Part shown: piece after piece, positions 11,629 through 22,488 of the stretch
Layout: the number at the start of each line of letters is the position of its first letter
How positions within the stretch are numbered: position 1 is the first letter of the stretch
Source of the DNA: Phallusia mammillata
Taxonomy: Eukaryota; Chordata; Ascidiacea; Phlebobranchia; Ascidiidae
Assembly: GCA_003260075.1 (NCBI GenBank)
Contig: QLIY01000001.1
Span: forward strand, 62,001-126,000
Reading direction: 5' to 3'
DNA length: 64,000 bases
Translations under genes and position numbers: made by a program
Notes under the pieces: generated by a model
What the model saw: only the letters and a program-made list of their open reading frames with translations
Databases searched by the model: none
Told to the model about the DNA's origin: nothing

Positions 11629-14600
11629 ATGGATTACTTGTACACGATTTTACCAACTGAATGCGCCGATGACATTAGACAATTAGAGAAATATTTAGCT
11701 GGTATTGGTGCAGCCAGTGAGATCACAGAATGGAAAGGACATAAGTTCGGGGCAGTGTTTAGTGCAGAAACTGTCAAATATGCCTGTGCCGAATGGCAAG
11801 TAAAAGACGGGGACATTATAATTGCAACGTACCCCCGAAGCGGTAAGGATATTGTTTTTTTAGATTATTAGTGTGTATTTTCGTTTGCGGTGTACCTTGT
11901 GTTTTGTGTCAATATTTGTGGAAAATAGTTAGTGCTTGGTGATTGCTTTGCCCAATTTTGTTGTTTGTTTGCTGGGCAAAGTTTAGTTTGTAGTCCTCTA
12001 GACGCTAGAGAATTCATGATCAGTCTTTTCTTTATTTTGTACTTCCGATAATCAAACGTTGTCGAAATAAATCAAAGTCCACCAGTGTTTGGTTTCATCA
12101 CCAGTTTTCTGCCTCATTTTTAACTGTCAAAATTACGTTATTGTTCATCATTCTTGGTTATGATGACATGATGTTGGTTTTCTTCCAGGCACAAACTGGG
12201 TGAAGGAATGCATACGCCAGCTTCTGTACGGACAAGATGAGAAACTGGATAAGATCAGCGGCTCAATGCCAATGCCCTTGCGATACATCGAATCTGGACC
12301 AGGCAAATACGTCAAAATATTACCGACCTATGCTCAACCACCTAACAATGTCTTGCCTAATGTTTGTCTTCAAATTATACCGTCTTAGTCATTTATTGTG
12401 CTGTCAAACGTGCTTACGAACCTAAAACTTAGATTTCGCCCTACTTACAACTCTGGGCTACCCAACATTACGATTGGTTATTGTTTTTTTCATAAGTTGT
12501 TTGACGTTTACCAAGTAAAGTTAAGTTAATGGATCTTTTTCGGCATTTGTTGATAGTTTGTAGCTTCAAGCTGATGGACAGTATTCCGCTCCCACGAAGA
12601 ATATTCCTCACTCACCTTCCAGCTAACCTTCTCAATCTTGATGCATGGTTGCAAAAAGATATTCGGGTGATTAGACACAACCTGTGCTTAACTTTGCCCT
12701 TGCTTGGTCCCCCAACGCTGGTCTTGCAATTTATTCCCGAATTACGCTTTAAATTTCATTTACCAAAATGAAATAACAACATAAATGTAACTGAGTGTGA
12801 AGTCAGACCTGAACCAATCACATTTATTTGCGTTTGCGTAGGATAAAATACACTGGGCATGCAGCTCGCGGATAGCGAAGGGTCCATAGGTCGTCAAGTC
12901 AGCCACCCGTACACAAATAAATATAAACAGGCAAAAAAAGGGGAAAAATAGTTGCACAACTGGAGACCAAGCTAAAAAACGAATACTGAAAATCCAGGCA
13001 CGGCGTAGAGCTGAGATATTTCATAAGTCGTCAAAAATAGCTCTTTCAGCAGTTTGTTTTATAATTAATCGACGTTCCGACGTCCCATACAAGACGCCTT
13101 CATCAAGACAACTCACATGATGCACGTTTTGCAGATAATCAACGTGATTCGCAACCCAAAGGATCAGGCCGTTTCCTGGTATCATTTCAGTCAGCATTTT
13201 CCGTATGCAGGGGTGGGAAAGTTTAAAGAAATTGTGCCGAAAGATTGGAACCAATGGTTGGAAAACTATATGGCAGGTAACGACCAAGTTCTTGGTGGCA
13301 GCCCTTTTGTAAACATGTCAAAATTAATCACGTACGCATTCACATTTCCACCAAGCATTTATTTTGTTGTTTTTAAATACAAACTTCATACTTCTTTGTC
13401 TTACAATGAAATCCAATCAACTACACATTCTTATGTTTTAGGAATCATTCCTTCCAATATGAAAGACAACGAGTTTTATCCGGACAATATTTTGACGTGG
13501 TTTCCATACTGGAAGCATCCAAAGGTTATGTCTATTGTATACGAGGATATGTTAGCCGTAAGTTAAGCAACAAATCCTAAGACGTAATGTGGCATGAGAA
13601 CATATATTTGAGGAAGGTTTGAGTTCGTTCACCGGAACTGTAAATGCCAAAATCTTGGTGAAAAATAAATTCTGTGCAAAAATTGTTCACTGGTTGATTC
13701 TGTTTGGCCTAGGGTTTTATATACTGCGTTTTGGGTTATGTGGTAAGTTAGTTGAAGTAATATAGTTGCGAATGTAAAATGAAATTTTTGCTCTTTTGAC
13801 GAACTTCAGTTACAACATAATTTCTTACCAATTCATCTTAACGTTTCAAACAGGCCTTCAATTGGGACCTAGAGCCTAAGTTTTGTTTAAACAAATCCCT
13901 AATTAGGTTCGAAAGTTGTTGAAATTGTGGAACAGATATCCAGTGTATGAGGAATGTCCGAATCAACCTGTTTTATTCGAACTTAAACCTTAACCCGAAC
14001 CGAACTTTGGTTCAAACAATAACTTAAATACTAACGGTACAGAGGACATTTGTCTGTTTTGTTTTGTTTTCTTAAAGGTACAGATTTGTTGATAACTTAT
14101 ATTTGTTTGAATAGGACACAACCGGACACGTGAAAGAACTTGCCAACTTTATTGGAACCGAAGCAAGCGATAACGTCATCGAAAACGTAGTCGCCAATTC
14201 GTCCCACAGTAAAATGAAAAGCGATCTTCACGAGAAGGAAGATCCGGATTCAAAATTGTTTCAAAAAATGGAACTCATACGAAAAGGTGATTTCTATGTA
14301 AATCTCAGTTTCATGAGTGTCTTGACAAATACGAAAATTGGCTTTAACAGAAAGTAAAAACTCTCTCCATTGGTTCTTATTTAGTTTGTTCGATATAATA
14401 TTGGTGAGGTAATTCATTCATGATTTTTTCCCAACAGACCCCCCCCCCCAAAGGTGATTTCTATGTAAATCTCAGTTTCATGAGTGTCTTGACAAATTGG
14501 AAAATTGGCTTTGACAGAAAGTAAAAAATCTCTCCATTGGTTCTTATTTAGTTTGTTCGATATAATATTGGTGAGATAATTCATTCATGAATTTTTCCCA

Positions 14601-14807
14601 ACACAAAACAACCTTAACGTTAGCAAAGAATGCCCGTTACCATATTATTGCCTCGCTAAATCTTTTTTACGGTTTAATGAGTTTATTTTGTCGCTAGGTG
14701 GTGTTGGTGGGTGGAAGAACTATTTCACTGTTGCGCAATCTGAACGAATGGATGAGATCATGGAGAACAAGCTTGCTCAAACTGGAATAAAATTTATTTA
14801 CGAATAA
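11629..14807 (+). CDS. Cytosolic-type sulfotransferase (SULT family)
   Basis: Seven exons: 11629-11842, 12189-12349, 12571-12666, 13135-13276, 13442-13557, 14115-14286, 14698-14807. Phases agree at every junction and give 336 residues. The enzyme transfers sulfate from PAPS to a hydroxyl or amine acceptor. Visible elements are the 5'-phosphosulfate loop TYPRSGTNW (split by intron 1), the catalytic-histidine segment FLTHLP, the 3'-phosphate motif VIRNPKDQAVSWYHF, VMSIVYEDML, and the C-terminal RKGGVGGWKNYFTVAQSERM with the second PAPS-binding stretch. There is no signal peptide or TM segment, so it is soluble. The least certain boundaries are the exon 3 acceptor (TTCAAG, a weak AAG site) and the exon 4 donor, where a downstream site would add NDQVLGGSPF but break the frame. 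An ATTAAA lies about 25 nt after the stop. Substrate cannot be told. Confidence 0.92.
13066..13115 (-). repeat. Hammerhead-like repeat tail in sulfotransferase intron 3
   Basis: On the minus strand TTGATGA is followed by GGCGTC, a short loop and GACGTC, which pair fully allowing one G-U, then GGAACG. It shares GTATGGGACGTCG with the copy at 59226-59275, so the two are one family. Confidence 0.45.
14283..14604. repeat. Direct duplication split by C11 (14439-14449)
   Basis: Copies 14283-14437 and 14450-14604 begin AAAGGTGATTTCTATG. They include the last bases of sulfotransferase exon 6 and its donor, so the second partial exon end is spurious. Confidence 0.9.
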
Positions 14808-15099
14808 CGACTACTAAAACAATATGAAAAAATTAAACGTCTTTAAATGAATCTACTTAAAAAATTGTTTCAAATTGACTGCTGGTCCATTGAGTTAGGA
14901 AAAACGCTTAGACCTTTGATTTACTTGCGAGGTGGTAAAAAATATCATTTTCCGCCAGTGGGCGATCGAGAACACGTACAAACGTTTATTGAAAACATTT
15001 TTTTCTGCTTTTTTATTCTGCATGAATGTTCACATTGGGTGAAATTCCACTGCATTTTAGAAAGTAGTTCTCAATTATCATTTATTCAAGATTTTCTTT

Positions 15100-15140
15100 T
15101 AATCGATGACAATAGTACTTGTCGAAACGTAGTTATGTTC
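15100..15140 (+). repeat. Fragment of hammerhead-like repeat tail
   Basis: GATGACAATAGTACTTGTCGAAACG matches the 10980 copy over the stem II hairpin and the GAAAC core, with the 5' core altered. Confidence 0.35.
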
Positions 15141-15454
15141 TACACAAATATATTGGCTCTGATTTTTTTGCTCAGCTTCTTTTAATCATTTTATTTAATA
15201 AAAGCACTTTTTTTCTGCACCACATATTTGTAGTTTATGATTTTCTTTCCAATGTTTTTCTCTGTTACCATGAAGTCAAATTTATAAACTGAAAGCCTTG
15301 TATGGTGTGTTAAAATCCTGGAACAAGACCAATATAATCTGCTTTATCCTGACACGATATTATGGGCGCTGTTTACACGTTGCGCCCAGTATTGAGAGCG
15401 TGACCACTGTCAGAGACGCGTCTGCGCTTCTCCCTCGGACCAAAACAAACACGT

Positions 15455-15796
15455 GTAGTATTAATAAGATCTGCTTCGCCTAAATTTTGTGTCAAGTTCA
15501 ACAAACAAAATGCCCAATCACGTGACATTACTAACTTTACCTTTCAAGATACAGTTTGAAAGAGCACTACAATAACAAAAAAGGTAAAAACCAATAGCAA
15601 AAGTAATTTGTTGGTTTTTTTATGTGATTCTGTATCGCTTAAATTTGTCATAAAATTAGCTTTACATCTTACGTGTAGTATGAACAATAATTGTTCTACC
15701 TAAACTTTATGCTTGTTGCTGCCTAAACAAAAATACCCAATCGCGCAACATGACCTACTTTTTGCATATGATTCAAATAAGAGCACTAATTTAGAA
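15455..15796. repeat. Diverged tandem repeat, unit about 215 bp
   Basis: The block starting ACGTGTAGTATTAATAAG near 15455 recurs near 15671 as ACGTGTAGTATGAACAAT. Both continue with CCCAATC.CG and end AAGAGCACTA. There is no C run between the units and they are well diverged, so this is an ordinary old duplication, unlike the C10 cases. Confidence 0.5.
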
Positions 15797-16225
15797 AAAA
15801 GATCAATTCTAAAAACGTAAATAAACATTGTAACTTGTTTTTCAAATGCTGTATGGTTTTAATTTGTGTCATGAAATCAGCTTCACAATATGCCACAAAA
15901 GATAAGATAAGGTATAATTCGTATGAAGTGTTTCACAAAGCTCCAAACTTAACTCACTTCCTTCATTGTGTACACGGAAATGTTAAGCACTGCTCCAATC
16001 CTAATGTGTACGCGATGGCATGTTTCACTATAAGCAGTAGACTGAAAACATGAGAAAACTGAAACACACCTATGTAAACTTCCCCGGCGCAAAGTCGTGA
16101 TTGGCCTGGATGTTGGCATACTGAGATAAAGTTAAACCTATCTTGTATGTATCGAGTGAATCAGACAAACATCAAAACACGGAAAAGGAAGCTATAAGTT
16201 GTAATCGCTAATAACACATTGTAAA

Positions 16226-16448
16226 TTGAAGCTGTTCTGATACCGTAACATGAAAATTTAATTGATTTTTGTACGTTGGTGAAAAACATAAAGTCATTCA
16301 AAAAATAAAATACTGACAATGCTGGTAAAGCACCCCCCCCCCTTGAAGCTGTTCTGATACCGTAACATGAAAATTTAATTGATTTTTGTAAGTTCGTGAA
16401 AAACATAAAGTCATTCAAAAAATAAAATACTGACAATGCTGTTAAAGC
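16226..16448. repeat. Direct duplication split by C10 (16333-16342)
   Basis: Copies 16226-16331 and 16343-16448 begin TTGAAGCTGTTCTGATACC and differ by few bases. Confidence 0.9.
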
Positions 16449-16891
16449 GAAATATCTTATATCTTAAAATCGTAAGGACTGAATGTTTTTCATGAACTTA
16501 AATCAATAGAAATAAAGTTCATGAAAGTCTTCGTCAACCAAGCAAGAGACTGGGAAATTATATTGTTAAGTTTGAAAGAACAAGTATCAGTTTTTGTATT
16601 TTGTATTAACACATGTCACAAAAATTTTCTGTTCGAAATCTTTCTGTTTCGTTACGTTCTGTTCGGATGGTCTTATGATTTTTAACACCCAGTTTTACAC
16701 TAGTTCACGTCCAAGGATTCTACGGTATATTACAATATAAAAACGAATTGTCATAAGTTGCTGTAACTTTTTGGGAACTGAATTTTTGGTCAACCCATTT
16801 TATCAGCATATTAAGCATCTAGCAGATAACGGGAAAAAATCGTGAAGCATGACAGTCGGAACCTCACAAGCCCTTTTTTCACTGCACTAGG

Positions 16892-17160
16892 CTAGTGTGG
16901 GTTAAATATAGCGGTGAGGCAATAGTTTGTGTTCGTCTCGCCTTCGACATGAAGCTCGTGCAATAAATCGGCGGAAAAACTCTTCTTGCTGTCCCCGTTG
17001 CTGTCGGTCCGCAGACGCCGGTCAACCACAAACGGAAGTGGAAATGTCAAGTTTCTGCCTCGCTTTAACGCTTGGTTGACAGAGCTAGCGTGAAAAACTA
17101 CCTCGCCACCCACTAACTGAAAGAGCCATGTTCGTGTTTCAAAACAGCTATAAGATTGCC
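16892..17160 (-). CDS. Exon-like open segment, unknown protein
   Basis: The minus strand has a polypyrimidine acceptor (CTCTTTCAG) followed by an open frame of about 75 residues beginning LVGGEVVFHASSVNQ and containing TFPLPFVVDRRLRTDSN and LLHELHVEGETNTNY. I do not recognise the family. A decayed copy lies at 11240-11470 in the same orientation. It may be an exon of a diverged or transposed gene, or part of a transposon. Confidence 0.3.
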
Positions 17161-17210
17161 TGAGGATGAAAGAAAGATCACCGTGTTGTAATTTACTAAT
17201 TGTGGGTTGT

Positions 17211-17430
17211 TGTGTGCAACTGTTTGCTGGTAGAATGTTCCAGTTGATTGCAAATCTTTCTTGTGTGACCCACAGTATTATCAGTTACGGCAAACTGCTG
17301 TCTGTATTCAAACGACCCCCCCCCCTGTGTGCAACTGTTTGCTGGTAGAATGTTCCAGTTGATTGCAAATCTTCCTTGTGTGACCCACAGTATCATCAGT
17401 TACGGCAAACTGCTGTCTGTATTCAAACGA
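17211..17430. repeat. Direct duplication split by C10 (17316-17325)
   Basis: The 105-nt copies 17211-17315 and 17326-17430 differ at only two positions by eye, one of the cleanest examples of the pattern. Confidence 0.95.
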
Positions 17431-17751
17431 TGTTTTGACAAAGGCAAAACTGTTTTGACGAAAGGCAAATTAATTTTATGTCGCTTTTGACGTCTATTTG
17501 GGCCGCGTCTTATTAAACGCATATCTTCACATTTTTTGGAAATAATGCGGCCATTTTTCAAGTTTTTTTTGCGCAATTCTTTTATTTCGATCAACCGTCT
17601 CGGCCACACACAAAGCATAAAGCACTGCAACTTATCTATCCAGAGCTGATATAATATCTTTGGCCTGGATTCTTAATACCCCGCCTCTGCACTGTGTAGA
17701 TATAAGTTGGTTACACATGTCATCACCCTGGATTAAACCCATCAAACCTAA

Positions 17752-18099
17752 TCAGGCATTAGAATCCTCTTCAGACGTGTTGTAAACCCCAGTCGACCTG
17801 CTTATGTCGAGAGAGGTTTTGCTCAATATAGCCGGATTATACATCCTTGTTAATATCACATTTCGTGTTGTATCAATCAGATTGGGATCAACGAGTATTA
17901 TATCACAATTATTATGTATTTGTGATAACACATATTGATCTGATTCCATTAGTTTAAAATTTAATGTTATGAAGTAGGTAGCTTCAATGCATGTGTTGTC
18001 TATCTTTGATGATTTTAACTTAAATAATCCGTTAGAGTTAAGAACACCAAAACCAAGTAATACGAAAACACGACAAAGTTTTAATAACATCAGTGTCAT
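17752..18099 (-). CDS. Hypothetical 115-residue protein with possible signal peptide
   Basis: Single open frame. The N-terminus is hydrophobic (MLLKLCRVFVLLGFGVL), consistent with a signal peptide or anchor, followed by a mixed polar chain with two cysteines beyond the hydrophobic stretch and a serine/acidic end (TSEEDSNA). An alternative start lies three codons in. I do not recognise it. In AT-rich DNA an ORF of this length can occur by chance, and an antisense frame overlaps its 5' end. Confidence 0.3.
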   Translation of the reverse strand: MTLMLLKLCRVFVLLGFGVLNSNGLFKLKSSKIDNTCIEATYFITLNFKLMESDQYVLSQIHNNCDIILVDPNLIDTTRNVILTRMYNPAILSKTSLDISRSTGVYNTSEEDSNA

Positions 18100-20655
18100 T
18101 TTAGAAGTAGACGAAGTAATGGTTCAAAACGCCGTAATGTATCTTCAATCGCATTTGCTTGCGATTTTCAATTACAAATACTACAAAGCGGGAACCATGA
18201 CCAAGAAAATATAGCAACATATTTAAAGTCTATTCAGCCAAATAAATAAACACGTTGATACTTAAATTCAAGCCAATGTAAACAGAAATACATGTATAGA
18301 GCAATTATTACATTACTTGTCGTAATAGACACACAGCATTGGTTCAAATGTTTTTAAACTTGTTATCATTTTGCGTGGGAACAAACAAATTATGGTAAAG
18401 TCTGCGCTTAGCAATTTCGACACGGTTCAAATTAGTTCCGATGCTACAGCGAGAGCGAGAGAGCTGGGTTCGGCCAACTAAATCCATCTCTTCCCTGCGT
18501 GATATCGTTTATGGTCTTTGATCAATTGGACGCAACATGAGTTATATTACACACAGCGGCAAGAGAGAGATTTTTTGCTACATATGTTTCCATGCGAACC
18601 CACATGCGAAAATATACTGTGGCCTATTTAAGGAATATGTTTCACACGATTTTATCCAAGCGACGATAATAACCATAGTGTACTTCAATTAGCCACGGGC
18701 TTTTGCGAAACGGTATCATGTTGATACCAGCGCTGCGTTCAAATTTCTTGGCAACATTTTTCACACAGAAGTTTATGGCGACAATCTTACATTGCTAGAT
18801 TTTTTTAACCTACCCTACGGTTGCCTGCACAAAGCTCGTTTATGAACCCGCTTAAGTGTAGATAGTCGTAGCCAACAAAGCACTAAACGATTGGAAACTG
18901 TTCTGACTTGCTAGAAAGATTTATGCTGAAAAATAAATACACACACAAGCAGCAAACTTCAGACATTGTTTTGTTGCGTTTAAGTTTCCTTTCGCAGACA
19001 TGGTTTTAAATTGCAGGTTACCAGATTTCATCGGTTATGTCTATTGTTTACTTTACAAGCGCAAACGTTATTCAAGTGTCATGGATAGAGTAACAAAGAT
19101 TGTTATTGTTATGTCTACCTCTAGTAGGGAATGGATTTCAAACCTATAGGTTAACTAATGCACTGGCTTCTGCTTATCAGTAAATACGATATCTCGGTGG
19201 TTTTTGTTCTACTATAGTCTGCATTACCCAGCGATGACTAATTCAACCCCCCAACCCCTTTAGACTCATACTTCTCTGGGGGTCTAGGGGCCCATTATGT
19301 TGGGGGTCCGGCAGATCACAAGATTGATTGATGTTTTGCCTACTGCTTTGCTGACGCTACTATGGTCTGTCAACCATTTGGTAACTTCACACGTTAAGTT
19401 TTCGCTGCTTCTCACAATCTAAACGAATGGTAAAGATTTTATTTTAACACCTGAACATTTTCTTACTTATGTGAGCATGTGGGCAGCTGCACATTGTAAC
19501 ACCATGTACTGTTGTTTACTTTGCTTACTTTATTCAAATTAAAAAAGTGTATATGTGGTCGCTAAAAGCAAAAGTTTTTTTTTATTTTCAAATTCGTTGC
19601 CTGGCATTTTTCTCAGGTGATTACTTTCTTGTTAATGGGACGAACATATCTTTATTAATGTCGTTTTGTGTAGAACTGGCCGTTTTAAGTTTATACCCAA
19701 ACTTGCCTACAGTTAAAAACGCCACAAATCTGTGCGATAGCCCTTAAAACGTCTTATTGATGCAACAGTGTGATACTGGACAGTGCTACGACTCAACGGC
19801 ATTTTACCTTCAAAGCAAATTAGAGCAAGTGCGGAAATAGCGGTATTATTGTCAAAAGCCTAAACACGTGTTGCTGGTCAAGTGGTATGAAACATTTAAC
19901 CCCGAAACATTGAAGTATAATATGTAATGATGCTTAAATGGTGATGAAGACAAAACTGTTGATTTAAATGTCGGGTTACGCTGTTACAGTCGAGCTCTCT
20001 GATAATCTTCTATTTTTCACAAGTATCGCGATTTCGTGTCATCGTTCGGTCCGAACCCGTGTTTTCTGTGAAACCAAGCTTAGCTGTGACGCAACAATTG
20101 CTTCATTGTTCACAAGCGTGATCACAAAATCCGCCAAAAGCGCGCGAGCGTGGAAAAATAAACTCCAATAAGTTACACAACACGAACTAGCGTGGGGCTT
20201 CACAACTGGGGTGTGTGTATTTTAAGGGGTCGCGCACAAGAGGTTTAGGGGTCCACGTGGGGTGATGATTTGGGTAACTTTGTATGTGGGAGGTTTACTG
20301 AACTCTAGCTCCAAGTTTAAGTAAATGCTACCACATTAAACGATGCCGCCCTATGAACCATAAAAACGCCCTTGGTAAAGAGATTGAAACCAGAAGTTTA
20401 GATCCGTTCACGATATTTTCGTAAGTAGTGTCACAATGTGCAATTATAAATTTGTTATGACCTTAAATGACCCATCAAACACAAACAGTTTGATTGACTT
20501 ATTATTATTCTTTGCAATTTGGTCTTTTTAATTGCACCCTGCCGTATCCAAAACCGATGTGTTCATTTGAAAATGTTCATTTGGTGGCCACAAGTTTGTG
20601 AATTAAATTATCCATAGTACAGTCACAACATCCTGCAAGCGATACAAATTTGTGA

Positions 20656-21290
20656 TTGCAAGAGATCTGTCAATCTGTGTGCGCAGGTGTTACGTGCACT
20701 GGTGACGTTAAAGGATGGATTACTGGATTAAACAGGGGCTTGGAATTTGCTTTGCTTGCTCCCACCCAATCCCATTGGGTTTATCCGTCTTCGAGCACCT
20801 TCTATTGTCATGTTCCGCCAGCAGTGATAGATTCTGCACATGGAGTGTCAAAGGTGCTACGCCTGTTTCCAATTACCCACAAGTTAGTCGATCGGAGGCG
20901 GAGTTGAAATGGATTGATTGGGGAGAGGCAAGATGGTCCAAGGCACGCGAGAAGCTGGGTGAAAACTTAACCCGCGTGAGTACAGAGCTGCTACAGGGAA
21001 GAAGGCAGAATGTTGGTAACATGAGTTGGTGGATGACGCAGTGGCTTGGAGCACCTGACACCGTTCAGCAAGTGCTGTCACTTGAACCTGCGTTCAGTTT
21101 AAAGAGGCTTCGCTTCATGGCACCTTGCTCTGCCGTGGCACGCAAGTCGACCCCGTGTTTTCAAACCAGCTCACAAATGCACTGGGATCTCTTGATGCGA
21201 ACCGAGACGGTTATGTCGCCGACTTTCCACAATTCATACTGGCCTCTCTAGATACCGCTACAGCCGTCGGCGTTACGCTAAATAGCGTTT
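20656..21290 (+). other. GC-richer open region, unassigned
   Basis: All three plus frames are unusually open. One runs 178 codons (20715-21251, containing MSWWMTQWLGAPDTVQQV). Another ends at about 21291 with SLDANRDGYVADFPQF, which superficially resembles an EF-hand loop. Base composition is visibly less AT-rich than its surroundings. It could be a decayed gene or retroposed fragment; no family is recognised. Confidence 0.25.
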
Positions 21291-22314
21291 AGAGGTTAGG
21301 TCCCCGAGAAGTCAAAACAAATTGTAGTTCGTCGATGAGAACGATTCACGCGGTCTACTGACTGGATACTGTGTAAGATGTTTGCGATTTTCCATCCCAG
21401 TGATGCTCAGAAAAAACTCATCGTTTTGCTGATTCGTAAAGGTCGGCACACATTGCTCAAAATTGTCCACTTTAAAACAAAATAAACACATCCAATTGTT
21501 TTGTTTTTGTCGCCCTGAGTTGATTTGTTACAGCACAATGCCATTTCTCATACGACCCTAGATAAAAATATATAGAACACAAGGTAAAAGTCAACCAAAC
21601 GTAGATATGTAGGATGTGTTCTTTTTTATCTTTTCGAATTCAGAGTAGATTTTTGAAGTCTGAGCTTCGAAAAGTCTATGCCCTGTCATTTTTTGTGACC
21701 AGAGCATTATTAAAGTCTAAACTAAAGTTTTTTGCCCCGTCAATCTCGAGAAGTTAGACACTTTCGATTCAACGTAAAGTATATCTGGGACATATTTACC
21801 ACTGAATGTGGTGGCCTGAACGAACCTTCCAGTCGTGCACGATTCGCACCGAGCTTTTGGGTGAGGCCGATCGCACCTCGTGTCCTGTTTACATCTTGTA
21901 ACACGATTCTACTTTACTTGTTACATCGTTCGTTACATCAAACAACCCACCCCCAGTATGTCGAACCCCGATTTAAGGGTGTCTCTCGTCTGGTCTATAG
22001 TGTCCTTGTTTTGAAAATAAGCAAGAGAAAGCAAGACATATCTGCTTACAGGACAGTGGTTAAATAGCTTTACTTGTTCTATGAAACCTGTTGAGGTTTA
22101 TTCTTGTCAAGATCTTTGATGTAGCCGCATTAGCCATAGACGTTAATAGTGGAATGGTTTAAAAGTAGGTTCACTTCGAATATTTACAGGTCTGTAAGTA
22201 GACAAAACTTCACTTAAGTCAGCGCAACATTTATTGTCAGAAGAAACAAATAGTTTAGTATTTCGTTTGAAATTTTATAGCATCTGAACAGTCTGTGTTT
22301 CTGCAACGCCAAAG

Positions 22315-22488
22315 ATGGCAAAACTTAGTAGCGTATCGTACTTAGAATCAGGAAATATAATCCATACAAAAAATACATTAGTCGTACAAAAATCACTGAT
22401 GTTATGGGTAGGATATTTTATTGACGTAACGGAGATTGTTTCGTCACAGTTAGCGTCCGGAAACTTGAAGTGTGACGTCAGAACAGGT
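22315..22488 (+). CDS. Possible first coding exon, unknown gene
   Basis: An ATG opens 58 codons (MAKLSSVSYLESGN...) that run into a good donor, AACAG|GTAAGT. No downstream partner exon was identified, so this may be chance. Confidence 0.2.

Larger units (their letters stand above)
14808..17751. other. Gene-poor stretch after the sulfotransferase
   Basis: No recognisable gene except the exon-like unit at 16892-17160. It also contains a hammerhead-like fragment (15100-15140), a diverged tandem repeat (15455-15796) and two C10-split duplications. Confidence 0.5.

Noticed and set aside
21150..21290. EF-hand protein fragment (DANRDGYVADF)
   Set aside because: One loop-like match in one frame, an upstream stop close by, and an incomplete calcium-ligand pattern.
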